Shown: piece by piece, positions 1 through 7,201 of the stretch
Layout: each line of letters opens with the position of its first letter
How positions within the stretch are numbered: the first letter of the stretch is position 1
IMG/VR virus record: IMGVR_UViG_3300025138_013608
Location: 1 to 34,978 of that record
Length of the DNA: 34,978 nt
Reading direction: 5' to 3' (one strand)
Origin: a virus
The notes under the pieces: generated by a model
The model's input: the letters and a program-made list of their open reading frames with translations, nothing else
The model's database searches: none
Told to the model about the DNA's origin: nothing
Made by a program: the position numbers and the translations under genes

Positions 1-618
1 CTAAAAAATAAGCTCAGCCTTAATAACCCTACCTAAAAGCCCTAGAGTCTTCAAAATATAGTGCGATTCAGTACTACCACCCTCAATATTAAATTCAGCA
101 TCTTTACGCTTTGCGTTATCAAACACAAGCCTAAGCTGTGCATCAGTTAACGCTAGCTTAGCTGCGAAGTAACAACCGGTCATTGGGTTTAGAAAGCCAT
201 ACATAGCATCAGGTGCCACGTTCTTGTTGCAGGTGTCAATGTATACGGTTGCATCCATAGGCACAGCAGTATGTGAAAGCTCACCAAGTTTCACTTGCAG
301 TAATTCACTGCTAGTTTTGTACTTAAGTGAATTATCAAAAACTTTGTTATCGGTTGAATTTACTGCGTTTAAAGAACTAATAGCTTTTTTAGCAGCTTCT
401 TCATTTGCTTTTGAATCATCCAGGCGTTTCTTAAGAATCTCAGTAAAAGGCACACCCACCACCTCTGCAAAATCAACCAAGTAATCAATTGGGGGATCTC
501 TATGGCCCTCATAATTTGACTGAGTATGTCTATGCACTCCAATGCGTTTAGCAACAGTGCCTATGTCCAGGGCTTTTTGTTCCCGTAACGATTTTAAATA
601 GTCGTTGAATGCAGCCAT
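1..618 (-). CDS. Phage repressor, XRE-type HTH (c-repressor role)
   Basis: This 205-residue protein is read leftward, divergent from the early operon, which is where Mu-like phages keep the lysogeny repressor. Residues about 7-62 form an XRE/Cro-type helix-turn-helix (VAKRIGVHRHTQSNYEG region). Residues 60-110 look like a charged linker. The C-terminal half (about 115-205) is probably for oligomerisation. I do not see a convincing S24/LexA Ser-Lys cleavage dyad, so SOS-type self-cleavage is not supported. The stop codon is the first three bases of the window, so the gene is complete. No strong Shine-Dalgarno precedes the ATG at 618. A candidate leftward promoter is noted in the control-region entry. 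HTH call firm; repressor role inferred from position. Confidence 0.85.
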   Translation of the reverse strand: MAAFNDYLKSLREQKALDIGTVAKRIGVHRHTQSNYEGHRDPPIDYLVDFAEVVGVPFTEILKKRLDDSKANEEAAKKAISSLNAVNSTDNKVFDNSLKYKTSSELLQVKLGELSHTAVPMDATVYIDTCNKNVAPDAMYGFLNPMTGCYFAAKLALTDAQLRLVFDNAKRKDAEFNIEGGSTESHYILKTLGLLGRVIKAELIF

Positions 619-900
619 TTATCAGCAAGTCTGTGTTCGGATGATTGATGTATATATATTTAAGCACACATGCGAGTGCATACAAAATAAAAAATTTACA
701 CAGTCTGTGTTATCAAGTGCGATCTTTCGCACTTTAAAGCGCGAACCGCGATCCCCCCTAATAAAAAATAAATAATATTAAATATCAAAAGCTTAACCTT
801 TCATGTATACGTTCGTATAAAAAATAGTTTGAATGTATATAAATGTATGTATATGCTTGTGTTCATGGATACAAACATATACAACAAAAAGGTGGCTTAA
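619..900. promoter_or_regulatory. Early control region (divergent promoters and operator-like repeats)
   Basis: This 282-bp gap separates the leftward repressor from the rightward ner gene. It is AT-rich and full of repeats. A 10-mer AGTCTGTGTT occurs twice (628-637, 702-711). A perfect 8-bp inverted repeat with a 4-base loop lies at 715-734 (AAGTGCGA...TCGCACTT). GTATATG/CATATAC arms lie at 849-855 and 876-882. A near-dyad GTATACGTTCGTATA lies at 805-819. A weak leftward promoter for the repressor can be drawn on the minus strand (-35 at 680-685, -10 at 657-662, spacer 17). By analogy with Mu this region holds the repressor and Ner operators and possibly the transpositional enhancer. Which protein binds which repeat cannot be read from sequence. 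Confidence 0.7.
793..821 (+). promoter_or_regulatory. Candidate rightward early promoter
   Basis: A sigma70-like pair is visible: TTAACC at 793-798 (4/6 to consensus) and TATAAA at 816-821 (5/6), with a 17-base spacer. The operator-like GTATACGTTCGTATA motif (805-819) overlaps the spacer and the -10, so a bound repressor or Ner would occlude it. It would drive ner, the transposase and the rest of the early operon. Inferred from consensus only. Confidence 0.5.
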
Positions 901-1167
901 ATGGATAGCATAGAATGTCCAGGTTGGACAAAAGCAGATATAAAAGCTGCGCTAGAGGATGAGGGTTGGTCATGCCGCCAGTTGTCTTTTAGTCGCGGCT
1001 ACACCTCAAATGCTGTGCAAACTGCATTACACAGACCCTACCCAGCTATAGAGCGAATCATTGCCGATGTAATCGGCGTAAGTGCCTGTGAAATATGGCC
1101 TGAGCGCTACGGTAAAGATGGCAAGCCAAATCGTAAGCTCGGACGTCGTAAGATGAACGGGGTGTAA
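901..1167 (+). CDS. ner: Ner-like DNA-binding regulator
   Basis: This 88-residue protein belongs to the Ner/Nlp (SfsB-like) HTH family. It opens with a WTKADIKAALEDEGWS segment, followed by the recognition helix region around residues 30-45. It then has the family's characteristic ending IIADVIGVSACEIWPERYG (about residues 53-71), which corresponds to the IWPSRY motif of Mu Ner. The tail is basic. Mu Ner turns down early and repressor transcription during lytic growth by binding between the divergent promoters, and the position here, first gene of the early operon, fits. An AAGGTGG Shine-Dalgarno precedes the ATG. The transposase gene starts three bases after the stop. Confidence 0.9.
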   Translation: MDSIECPGWTKADIKAALEDEGWSCRQLSFSRGYTSNAVQTALHRPYPAIERIIADVIGVSACEIWPERYGKDGKPNRKLGRRKMNGV

Positions 1168-1170
1168 ATT

Positions 1171-3378
1171 ATGGAACTCTACACAGCTAAACAACTTGCT
1201 GATTACTTACTATTTAGTAAGCGCAGCATTCAAATCAAAGCTAAAAACGAAAACTGGCCTTTTACAGAAGTACCTAGCCGTGGTGGCAAAGTACGAAAAT
1301 ACGCGCTTAGCGATTTGCCTGTATATGTTCGTATACAAGTGGAAGAGGCTATTATTAAATCAATGGATACACCAGCGTCTAAAAGCGGTGCATCTTACCT
1401 AGCAGTTAACGAAAAAGTGAACAGCCTAGACAAAGATTTAATTGATCACCAACGCCAATCAAACCTAAAAACCTTAGCTGGATTAGAAAAAATCGATCCA
1501 AAAGCAAGCGCCAAAGTGCAAATATTAAATGCAGCAGACGCATATATAAGTGCAAACAAACTAGGCAAAATTGTTGGCTTAAAACTTTTTAGCGAGCGCT
1601 ATAACCAAGGTTTAATTGAAGACGTATTAGAGTGTAAATCTGTTATACCGTCAGTGTCGCGTAATTCATTAATACGCTGGCAAAAAACCGTAGCTGAAAA
1701 AGGTATAGCAGGGCTTGCTTTAAAGCCTAAGCGTACCGGCAAATCAATCATCGACTCAGACAAAGAGCTAGCCGATTTTTGCATAGCCATGATCTACGAA
1801 TACCCACACGTAAAAGCCACCCAAATAAAAGAGGGCTTAATTGCTCGTTTTTATCAAGTAGGTAAATCGTTACCAGCAGAAACCACAATCCGCGATTGGC
1901 TAACACGTTGGAAGCGCGAAAACAGCGCACTTTATACCAAAATGGCAAACCCAGATGCTTGGAAAAACAAGTATATGAGCGCCATGGGTAAAATGGACGA
2001 AAACGTAAAACGTCTTAACCAATTATGGGAATTCGATTCAACCCCATCAGACGTAATGCTAACCGATGGCCGCCACTCACTAATCGGAATTATCGACGTA
2101 TTTAGCCGCCGTGCAAAAGTCGTTATTCACCCAACCAGTGACAGCACCGGTATCTGTTTAGTTATCCGTAAAGCAATACTCGATTGGGGCATACCCGAAA
2201 TAGCCCGCACCGATAACGGTAAAGACTACACCTCAATACAAATCAAGAGTGTGTTTGACGCGCTCGACATAAAGCACGAAACAACACGCCCGTTTTCAGG
2301 TGAAGAAAAGCCCTACATAGAGCGCTTTTTCAAAACGTTCTCGCACGACATAGCCGAGCTATTAACCGGTTACATAGGTCACAACGTGTCAGAACGCCAA
2401 GCAATAGAAGCGCGCAAAACCTTTGCACAGCGCCTATTAGCAAAGCAGGGCGGTGATAAATCAGCTATCGAAATCAACATGACCGCGCAGCAGCTGCAAG
2501 AGTTCGTAGATAACTGGATAGACAACCGTTACCACCACAAGCCGCACAGCAACATAGGCAACAAAACACCATTCGATTTATTCGCAGCAAGTCGCGACCA
2601 AATCAAAGTGATCAAAGACGAGCGTTTGCTAGATGTAATGCTACAGCCAATACCTTCAAATCGTGGTTTACGCATGGTAGGTAAAGAGGGCATTAAACTA
2701 AGTGGCGGGTTCTATATTGCCCCAGAACTTGGCGCAATCGTAGGCGATGAAGTGCTATGCAAATGGGACCCTAAAAACGTAGGCCGTATTTACGTATTTA
2801 ATCGCATGAATAACGAATTTATCTGTATCGCAGTAGACCACGAAATTCAATCAGCAGGCATGACACGTCAAGACGTAGCACACCATGCAAAACGCAGCCA
2901 ATCAGCCGAAACATCACGCAAGCTTAAAGAGCTTAAAAAGACCGCTAAAAGCGTCAACGTTTCAGACATAGCAAACGAAGTGCTAGGGCATTACACAACC
3001 CAAAACAAAGCGCTTGCAACACTGCCTAAACAGTCGGTTGATCACACCAACGTCATAACGCAGTCAGCTACAAAAGCGCTCGACAGCAAGCCAGCAGTCG
3101 GCTTTAGCGACGAGCAATTAAGCGAATTTGAAAAACGTCGTAAGCAGTTAGAAATTGAAACCGCCATAGCAAACGTCAACCCAACGCCGCTATTCGACAA
3201 CCCACAAAGCAAAGCCATGTTTCATAAAAAACAACGCCTAACAAATCAGTTAAGCGAAGTAGATGCAACCTGGTTAAACACATGGGAGCAAAACAATCGC
3301 GCATCATCAAAACGCCTAGACGACCTACTAAGCGACATGAACGCAGCACCCGCTGCACCAACTCAATTACATAAATAG
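1171..3378 (+). CDS. A: Mu-type DDE transposase (MuA-like)
   Basis: This 735-residue protein has the MuA domain order. An N-terminal Mu-type winged-helix domain (about 1-65, YTAKQLADYL) is followed by end-binding HTH domains (about 100-260). The RNase H-like catalytic core spans about 280-400, and a Mu-transposase C-terminal beta-barrel lies near 480-550. The catalytic triad is visible as D289 (WEFDSTP), D348 (RTDNGKDY) and E384 (KPYIERFF). The D-to-E spacing is 35 residues between the last two, shorter than in Mu itself. The charged C-terminal tail (about 560-735) is where MuA contacts MuB. It catalyses strand nicking and transfer for replicative transposition and integration. The ATP-binding partner follows 14 bases downstream. 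Bases 1321-1336 inside the gene repeat the upstream operator-like motif. Confidence 0.96.
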   Translation: MELYTAKQLADYLLFSKRSIQIKAKNENWPFTEVPSRGGKVRKYALSDLPVYVRIQVEEAIIKSMDTPASKSGASYLAVNEKVNSLDKDLIDHQRQSNLKTLAGLEKIDPKASAKVQILNAADAYISANKLGKIVGLKLFSERYNQGLIEDVLECKSVIPSVSRNSLIRWQKTVAEKGIAGLALKPKRTGKSIIDSDKELADFCIAMIYEYPHVKATQIKEGLIARFYQVGKSLPAETTIRDWLTRWKRENSALYTKMANPDAWKNKYMSAMGKMDENVKRLNQLWEFDSTPSDVMLTDGRHSLIGIIDVFSRRAKVVIHPTSDSTGICLVIRKAILDWGIPEIARTDNGKDYTSIQIKSVFDALDIKHETTRPFSGEEKPYIERFFKTFSHDIAELLTGYIGHNVSERQAIEARKTFAQRLLAKQGGDKSAIEINMTAQQLQEFVDNWIDNRYHHKPHSNIGNKTPFDLFAASRDQIKVIKDERLLDVMLQPIPSNRGLRMVGKEGIKLSGGFYIAPELGAIVGDEVLCKWDPKNVGRIYVFNRMNNEFICIAVDHEIQSAGMTRQDVAHHAKRSQSAETSRKLKELKKTAKSVNVSDIANEVLGHYTTQNKALATLPKQSVDHTNVITQSATKALDSKPAVGFSDEQLSEFEKRRKQLEIETAIANVNPTPLFDNPQSKAMFHKKQRLTNQLSEVDATWLNTWEQNNRASSKRLDDLLSDMNAAPAAPTQLHK
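1321..1336. repeat. Second copy of the operator-like motif, inside the transposase gene
   Basis: GTATATGTTCGTATAC at 1321-1336 matches the control-region motif at 805-819 at 14 of 15 positions and has GTATA/TATAC outer arms. It lies in codons for the N-terminal DNA-binding domain of the transposase. It may be an auxiliary repressor or Ner site, or chance within an AT-rich stretch. Confidence 0.4.
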
Positions 3379-3392
3379 TAAAAGGAAAAACC

Positions 3393-4100
3393 ATGAAAAC
3401 TAAAATAGCAATCGTAAGCAACGTAGTAGCAACACAAATGATGGTAGAAGCCCTAAACCAACGCGCGCATGGCGTACCAGGCATTGGCCTAATCTACGGC
3501 GATCCAGGTCTTGGCAAAACCACAGCAACAGCATGGTTGGTTAATCGTTGCGACGGCATCTACATACGTGCCACATCAGGCATGACATTAGCGCAGCTTT
3601 TACGCCAAATAGTTAAAGAGCTAAGCGGCCCAGACATTTACACCCGTGAAGCCATGCTTAACTACATCATAGAGCACATGGCAATACACAATCGCCCACT
3701 GTTTATAGATGAGGCTGACTACCTACTAAACGACAAAAACACACTCGAAATCGTGCGCGATATTCACGACCTAACTAACTGCCCAGTAGTACTTATTGGT
3801 ATGGAATCAGTGCGCCGCAAATTACAGCGTCACCGTCAATTTTATAACCGTATATCAGAATGGCTAGAGTTTCAGCCAACCCAACGCGAAGACCTGCAAA
3901 TTATCGTCAACGCAGTCATAGAGCCAACGCTCACAATACAAGACGACCTACTAAGCCAGCTGCTCAGCGACACCGACGGCGAAGTGCGTCGCATCATCAC
4001 AGGGCTATCAAAAATAGAAGCCTTTGCACTGGCAAACGGCCTAACCAGTATCGACCTACAGCAGTGGGGTTCTAAAGAATTTTTCCTTAAAAAAGCGTAA
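3393..4100 (+). CDS. B: AAA+ ATPase, transposition target selector (MuB-like)
   Basis: This is a 235-residue P-loop ATPase. Walker A is GDPGLGKT at residues 36-43 and Walker B is RPLFIDEADYLL with D106/E107. A sensor-like segment CPVVLIGMESV follows, and the C-terminal helical domain ends in a basic tail. MuB binds target DNA as ATP-dependent filaments, activates MuA strand transfer and gives target immunity. The gene directly follows the transposase with an AAAGGA Shine-Dalgarno, as in all Mu-like phages. It is shorter than Mu B (about 312 residues) because it lacks the long N-terminal HTH extension, as in many B3/D3112-type or AAA/Tn7-C-like versions. Family assignment is firm. Confidence 0.93.
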   Translation: MKTKIAIVSNVVATQMMVEALNQRAHGVPGIGLIYGDPGLGKTTATAWLVNRCDGIYIRATSGMTLAQLLRQIVKELSGPDIYTREAMLNYIIEHMAIHNRPLFIDEADYLLNDKNTLEIVRDIHDLTNCPVVLIGMESVRRKLQRHRQFYNRISEWLEFQPTQREDLQIIVNAVIEPTLTIQDDLLSQLLSDTDGEVRRIITGLSKIEAFALANGLTSIDLQQWGSKEFFLKKA

Positions 4101-4111
4101 GGAGAGATTCA

Positions 4112-4717
4112 GTGAGCCGCCCACAATTACAAGACGCATGGCAAGCAATGAGAATCCTAAAAACATTCTCATTGCAACAAGTGCGCGATGCCATAGAGCA
4201 CACAACACTCGACAGCTTAAAAGCCTTTGCAAAACGCCTAATAGCAGCAAAGGCCATAGCTGAAAATGTTGATTACGAACACATCACCTACACCGTTTTA
4301 AACGCCCAATACAAGCCGTTTAAACAACCAAAAAACAGTGATGCAAAACAAAAAAACTCAGGGAGACAGCGCATGTGGCAATCAATGCGAATCCTAAATG
4401 AATTTGACGCAGGGCAAGTAGCAAGCACCGCCGACATATCGGTAGCCTCTGCGCGTTCATATATCTCAATTTTAAAAAAAGCAGGGTACATATTTGTTGT
4501 CAAATCAGCCCCGCGCACAGGCTCAGTCATTGAGCGAGCAGGAGAGTCAACCATATACCGCATGCTTAAAAATACCGGTCCAAAGCGCCCCGTTCCAAAA
4601 GCAACAGGCGTATTCGACCCAAACACAAACGAGCTAGTTGAGTTTAACGCCGTGCAACGTAAAACCGTAAAAATAGCCCCCGTCACACTGGGAGAAGCGC
4701 ATGACTTCAATAGCTAA
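4112..4717 (+). CDS. Early-region protein with two winged-helix-like repeats
   Basis: The protein has 201 residues and starts with GTG at 4112, chosen because a GGAGAG Shine-Dalgarno sits five bases upstream. I do not recognise a named family. Two similar halves are visible. Residues about 8-50 (AWQAMRILKTF, then helices to AKRLIAAKAI) and about 87-130 (MWQSMRILNEF, then helices to ISILKKAGYI) both have the shape of a small winged-helix DNA-binding unit. The C-terminal 60 residues are basic and probably less ordered. It is probably an early-region DNA-binding regulator. The next gene overlaps its end by 17 bases, indicating translational coupling. Confidence 0.7.
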   Translation: MSRPQLQDAWQAMRILKTFSLQQVRDAIEHTTLDSLKAFAKRLIAAKAIAENVDYEHITYTVLNAQYKPFKQPKNSDAKQKNSGRQRMWQSMRILNEFDAGQVASTADISVASARSYISILKKAGYIFVVKSAPRTGSVIERAGESTIYRMLKNTGPKRPVPKATGVFDPNTNELVEFNAVQRKTVKIAPVTLGEAHDFNS

Positions 4718-5033
4718 CTGGCTACAGGTTTTAAAAGACGAAGTAGCAAAGCAAGGCATGCGCAGCGTTGCCGAAAAACTAGGCGTAAGTAAAGCCACAG
4801 TAAGCCAAGTGGTAAACGATAAATACAAAGCCTCTACACATGTAATACAGCAGCGTGTAGAGGGCGTATTTATGGCATCAACGGTAATTTGTCCAATCCT
4901 AGACGAAATACCGCTAAACCAATGCCTAGAACATCAATCAAGAAAGTTCGCAGCCACTAACCATGTACGCGTCGCGCTATATAAAGCGTGTCGCAATGGT
5001 TGCCCAAACTCAAAAATATGCGGGAGCAAATAA
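4701..5033 (+). CDS. HTH protein with Cys-rich C-terminus
   Basis: This 110-residue protein has an N-terminal LacI/XRE-like helix-turn-helix (about residues 20-45, VAEKLGVSKATVSQVVNDKY). Its C-terminal region has five cysteines at C64, C75, C97, C101 and C107 (CP...C...C-x3-C-x5-C). The second part, with IPLNQCLEHQ and FAATNHVRVALYKAC, matches from memory a small regulator common in Mu-like phages of Pseudomonas and related hosts. The cysteines suggest a metal or Fe-S site, not demonstrated. The start ATG has a GGAGA Shine-Dalgarno at 4691-4695 and overlaps the upstream gene. It probably acts as an early regulator. Confidence 0.75.
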   Translation: MTSIANWLQVLKDEVAKQGMRSVAEKLGVSKATVSQVVNDKYKASTHVIQQRVEGVFMASTVICPILDEIPLNQCLEHQSRKFAATNHVRVALYKACRNGCPNSKICGSK

Positions 5034-5035
5034 CC

Positions 5036-5242
5036 ATGCAACTACGCAACGTACTTAAAGAGCTACAAAAACAAGGGCTGCAAATTATCAGCTCACACAA
5101 AGGCTTTAGTCGCCATGTAATCGAAGTGGCAGGAAAAGCCCCAGCACATTTACCCGTGCTAACCGAAACCAAAAACGGGCAAACCCGCCAAGTTCGCCCA
5201 GCAAAATTACACGGCCAAATCATCATTTTTATAGAGAGGTAA
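5036..5242 (+). CDS. Small basic early protein, unknown
   Basis: This is a 68-residue protein. The frame is open further upstream from a GTG at 4988, but the ATG at 5036 has a GGGAG Shine-Dalgarno at 5022-5026 and lies just after the previous stop, so it is preferred. The sequence is basic, with an N-terminal helix (LKELQKQGLQII) followed by predicted strands ending HGQIIIFIER. I recognise no family. It is packed between the Cys-rich HTH gene and the DUF3164 gene, so it is part of the early operon. Confidence 0.65.
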   Translation: MQLRNVLKELQKQGLQIISSHKGFSRHVIEVAGKAPAHLPVLTETKNGQTRQVRPAKLHGQIIIFIER

Positions 5243-5247
5243 CCACC

Positions 5248-5850
5248 ATGTCACAAGAGTTTTTAAAAAATCACAAAGGCCACCAGGTGCCACTTAAAGC
5301 GATTCGCCCAGCCGACATAATTCGCCATGAGTTTGTGCAATCGGCCATAGCCAAAGCCAAAGAGCAAAGCAAAGCATTAGCCGCCTTTAAAAAAGAGCAA
5401 ATGAGCGAGTTTGACGCATTCATAGGCTTATTAGCACAAGAGTACGCAGTAGAACTGGGCGGCACAAAAGGCAACGTCACTTTACGCAGTTTTGATCACA
5501 AGCAAAAAGTAACCCTGCAAGTGCAAGAAAGCATAGAGCTGGGGCCAGAGCTAATAATAGCAAAAGACCTAATAGACGAATGCCTAAATGAATGGAGCGA
5601 GGGCGCAAACGAAAACCTAAAACTCATTATTGAGCAAACCTTTGCCACCGACAAAAAAGGCAAAGTTTCAGTGCAAAAAGTACTCGGCCTACGCCGCTTA
5701 AATATCACCGACGAAACCGGAAAATGGCAGCGCGCAATGGACATTATAGCCGACTCAATACTGGTAATGGACTCAACGCGCTTTATACGTTTTTACGAAA
5801 CCATAGGCGAGCAAGAACACGCCATATCACTAGACATAGCCAAGCTGTAA
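5248..5850 (+). CDS. DUF3164 family early protein
   Basis: This 200-residue protein matches the DUF3164 family of Mu-like phages by its start (GHQVPLKAIRPADIIRHEFV), a middle helical section, and the GKVSVQKVLGLRRLNITDETGKW region near residues 137-159. Databases sometimes label such proteins 'sulfate transporter', which has no basis here because there is no membrane segment. The biochemical role is unknown. The gene is an early-operon member near the transposition genes in Mu-like phages. An AGAGGT Shine-Dalgarno precedes the ATG, and the gene is five bases after its neighbour. Confidence 0.85.
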   Translation: MSQEFLKNHKGHQVPLKAIRPADIIRHEFVQSAIAKAKEQSKALAAFKKEQMSEFDAFIGLLAQEYAVELGGTKGNVTLRSFDHKQKVTLQVQESIELGPELIIAKDLIDECLNEWSEGANENLKLIIEQTFATDKKGKVSVQKVLGLRRLNITDETGKWQRAMDIIADSILVMDSTRFIRFYETIGEQEHAISLDIAKL

Positions 5851-5860
5851 GGAGCGCATC

Positions 5861-6046
5861 ATGGACGTTAAATCAACAATTCAAGTAAACGAACACAGCG
5901 ACCTACAAACAGTTTTAAACCTAGTGGCGCAAAGCAAAGAGCCAGTAAACATCAACTTTGTGTTTCAAAACATCAGCTTTGTAGTGCAAAGCCAGCTGGT
6001 AGGCATTAACCCGCCTAAGCAAAAAAGCGTAAACCACACCAGCTAA
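5861..6046 (+). CDS. Small early hypothetical protein
   Basis: This 61-residue protein starts at an ATG eight bases after a GGAG Shine-Dalgarno and ten bases after the previous stop. It shows an amphipathic N-terminal half and strand-like segments (VNINFVFQNISFVVQ), with no cysteine motif and no membrane segment. I do not recognise the family. The gene is the last before a terminator-like hairpin. Confidence 0.6.
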   Translation: MDVKSTIQVNEHSDLQTVLNLVAQSKEPVNINFVFQNISFVVQSQLVGINPPKQKSVNHTS

Positions 6047-6052
6047 ACCATT

Positions 6053-6079
6053 AAAAAGCGCGCACGGACGCGGCTTTTT
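6053..6079 (+). terminator. Intrinsic terminator-like hairpin in the early operon
   Basis: AAAAAGC at 6053-6059 pairs with GCTTTTT at 6073-6079, and the stem extends by GCG/CGC with one bulge. The 3' arm itself supplies five U residues. It probably punctuates the early transcript between the replication genes and the GemA/Mor pair. Confidence 0.6.
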
Positions 6080-6116
6080 ATCAAAGTGTTTTACCCAAAG
6101 CAAAAAGCACTTTGAT
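6080..6116. repeat. Inverted repeat following the hairpin
   Basis: ATCAAAGTG (6080-6088) and CACTTTGAT (6108-6116) are perfect 9-bp inverted arms around a 19-base loop that also has TTTT/AAAA complementarity. It directly follows the hairpin at 6053-6079. It may be an attenuator, a second terminator stem or an operator. No U-tract follows. Confidence 0.45.
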
Positions 6117-6143
6117 AAACAGCAAACAACAAAAGGAGGTCAC

Positions 6144-6323
6144 ATGGCCTATATCGTAAAACCAGAATTAGAGCTAAGACAGCTTGCTGCCCTAGTTAAG
6201 TTTTTAGAGTGCTCACACCAGTTATCAGTAGACACCCGCGTATTTACAGACCAAGAAGCCCAGCTAATAGGCCAAGGCTACTTAGCCCTACGCGCGCAGC
6301 TAGAAGAGTTTAAAAATGACTAA
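6144..6323 (+). CDS. Small early protein (59 aa), unknown
   Basis: This short gene has an excellent Shine-Dalgarno (AAAAGGAGG at 6131-6139) and an ATG at 6144. It encodes 59 residues starting MAYIVKPELELRQLAALVKF and ending AQLEEFKND. The protein looks all-helical and acidic at its end. It overlaps the GemA gene by eight bases (ATGACTAA), a coupling junction that recurs in this phage. I recognise no family. Codon use matches its neighbours, which with the ribosome site and overlap makes it a real gene. Confidence 0.75.
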   Translation: MAYIVKPELELRQLAALVKFLECSHQLSVDTRVFTDQEAQLIGQGYLALRAQLEEFKND

Positions 6324-6783
6324 AGCAAAGCTGATACAGCTCATTCACATAGCAAAAGGGCAACTAGGGCTAGACGACGACACCTACCGCGCCGCATTAC
6401 TTGGCTCAGCGGGTAAAACGTCATGCAGCCAAATGAGTCTGTCAGAGCTAAACAAAGTGTTAGAACACTTTGAAAAAGCAGGGTTTAAAGCCAAGGCTAA
6501 ACGCCGTTTAAGCCCTAAATCATCAGCAAAGCAGCTAGGCGAAATAAACAAAATACGCGCAATTTGGATCAGCATGCACAAACAAAACATTGTACGTGAT
6601 GGCTCAGAAACCGCCCTAGATGCCTACGTAAACCGCATGTTAAACCGCGCAAAAGTGGGGGCAAACGTAAGTTATCACACCCAGTTTTTAACTCAACAAC
6701 AAGCGCTTAAAGTACTGGAGTCACTTAAGCAGTGGCAAAAGCGTGAATCGAACAAAGAGCAACCCAGAGGTAATAATGACTAA
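6316..6783 (+). CDS. gemA: GemA-like regulatory protein (Mu gp16, DUF1018)
   Basis: This 155-residue protein matches the gp16/GemA family, with an N-terminal LIQLIHIAKGQLGLDDDTYRAALL segment. A basic centre (KAKAKRRLSPKS) follows, then the helix INKIRAIWISMHKQNIVRDGSETALDAYVNRML. Mu GemA modulates host gene expression and DNA topology, and many members sit immediately before mor, as here. It overlaps the small gene upstream by eight bases and the Mor-family gene downstream by eight bases, both as ATGACTAA, so the three are probably translated in a coupled fashion. Confidence 0.9.
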   Translation: MTKAKLIQLIHIAKGQLGLDDDTYRAALLGSAGKTSCSQMSLSELNKVLEHFEKAGFKAKAKRRLSPKSSAKQLGEINKIRAIWISMHKQNIVRDGSETALDAYVNRMLNRAKVGANVSYHTQFLTQQQALKVLESLKQWQKRESNKEQPRGNND

Positions 6784-7201
6784 TCAAAAAGAACTCCAAT
6801 CAGAGCTGTTTGGCGAAAGCGTAGAGCAGTTGCAAGACTGCCTGAGCAAGTTATCTACCGAGGATGCAGCCGAAGTACGTAAACGCTGGCCTAGCAACCT
6901 ACAATCGCTTGCACTACTTATTGAGTCTCAGTTAACTAAAGCCAGTGTAAACAATCCGCAAGGGGTAGGCGAGGCCATAACCCTAGCAATAGGTCATTAC
7001 TTTGGTGGGCGCGACGTATACATACCCACAGACCAACGTCTAAAAGCCGCGCTGCGCGACATACAAATATGGCAAGAATATAAAGGCAACAACATCGAGC
7101 AGCTTGCCAATAAATTTAAACTAACAGAGCGGCGTATAGCTGAAATAATCCAGCACCAGCGCATTGTAGAAACCGAGCGCCGCCAAAGGAGACTATTTTA
7201 A
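6776..7201 (+). CDS. mor: Mor/C-family transcription activator
   Basis: The preferred start is the ATG at 6776, after AGAGG at 6766-6770, giving 141 residues. An in-frame GTG at 6743 is less likely. The C-terminal two thirds fit the Mor transcription activator family. The dimerisation part contains GEAITLAIGHYFGGRDVYIP, the family's conserved glycine-rich beta segment. It is followed by a helix-turn-helix (EYKGNNIEQLANKFKLTERRIAEII). In Mu, Mor activates the middle promoter and the related C protein activates the late ones. Only one member of the family is seen here, so this protein may itself act on the paired late elements at 10508 and 20965. The next gene starts immediately after its stop. 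Confidence 0.9.
   Translation: MTNQKELQSELFGESVEQLQDCLSKLSTEDAAEVRKRWPSNLQSLALLIESQLTKASVNNPQGVGEAITLAIGHYFGGRDVYIPTDQRLKAALRDIQIWQEYKGNNIEQLANKFKLTERRIAEIIQHQRIVETERRQRRLF

Noticed and set aside
1-618. LexA/S24-type self-cleaving repressor
   Set aside because: I could not identify the Ser-Lys dyad or an Ala-Gly/Cys-Gly cleavage site, so only an HTH repressor is claimed.
3860-4075. Arg/His-rich ORF inside the MuB-like gene and similar antisense ORFs across the core genes
   Set aside because: They are shadows of confidently assigned genes in other frames, with no ribosome sites or family features.
5248-5850. Sulfate transporter annotation for the DUF3164 protein
   Set aside because: There is no membrane segment and the family is an early phage protein; the label is a known database artefact.
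5861-6323. Mu Gam-like host nuclease inhibitor
   Set aside because: None of the small proteins between the MuB-like and GemA-like genes has the length or features of Gam; it seems absent from this window.
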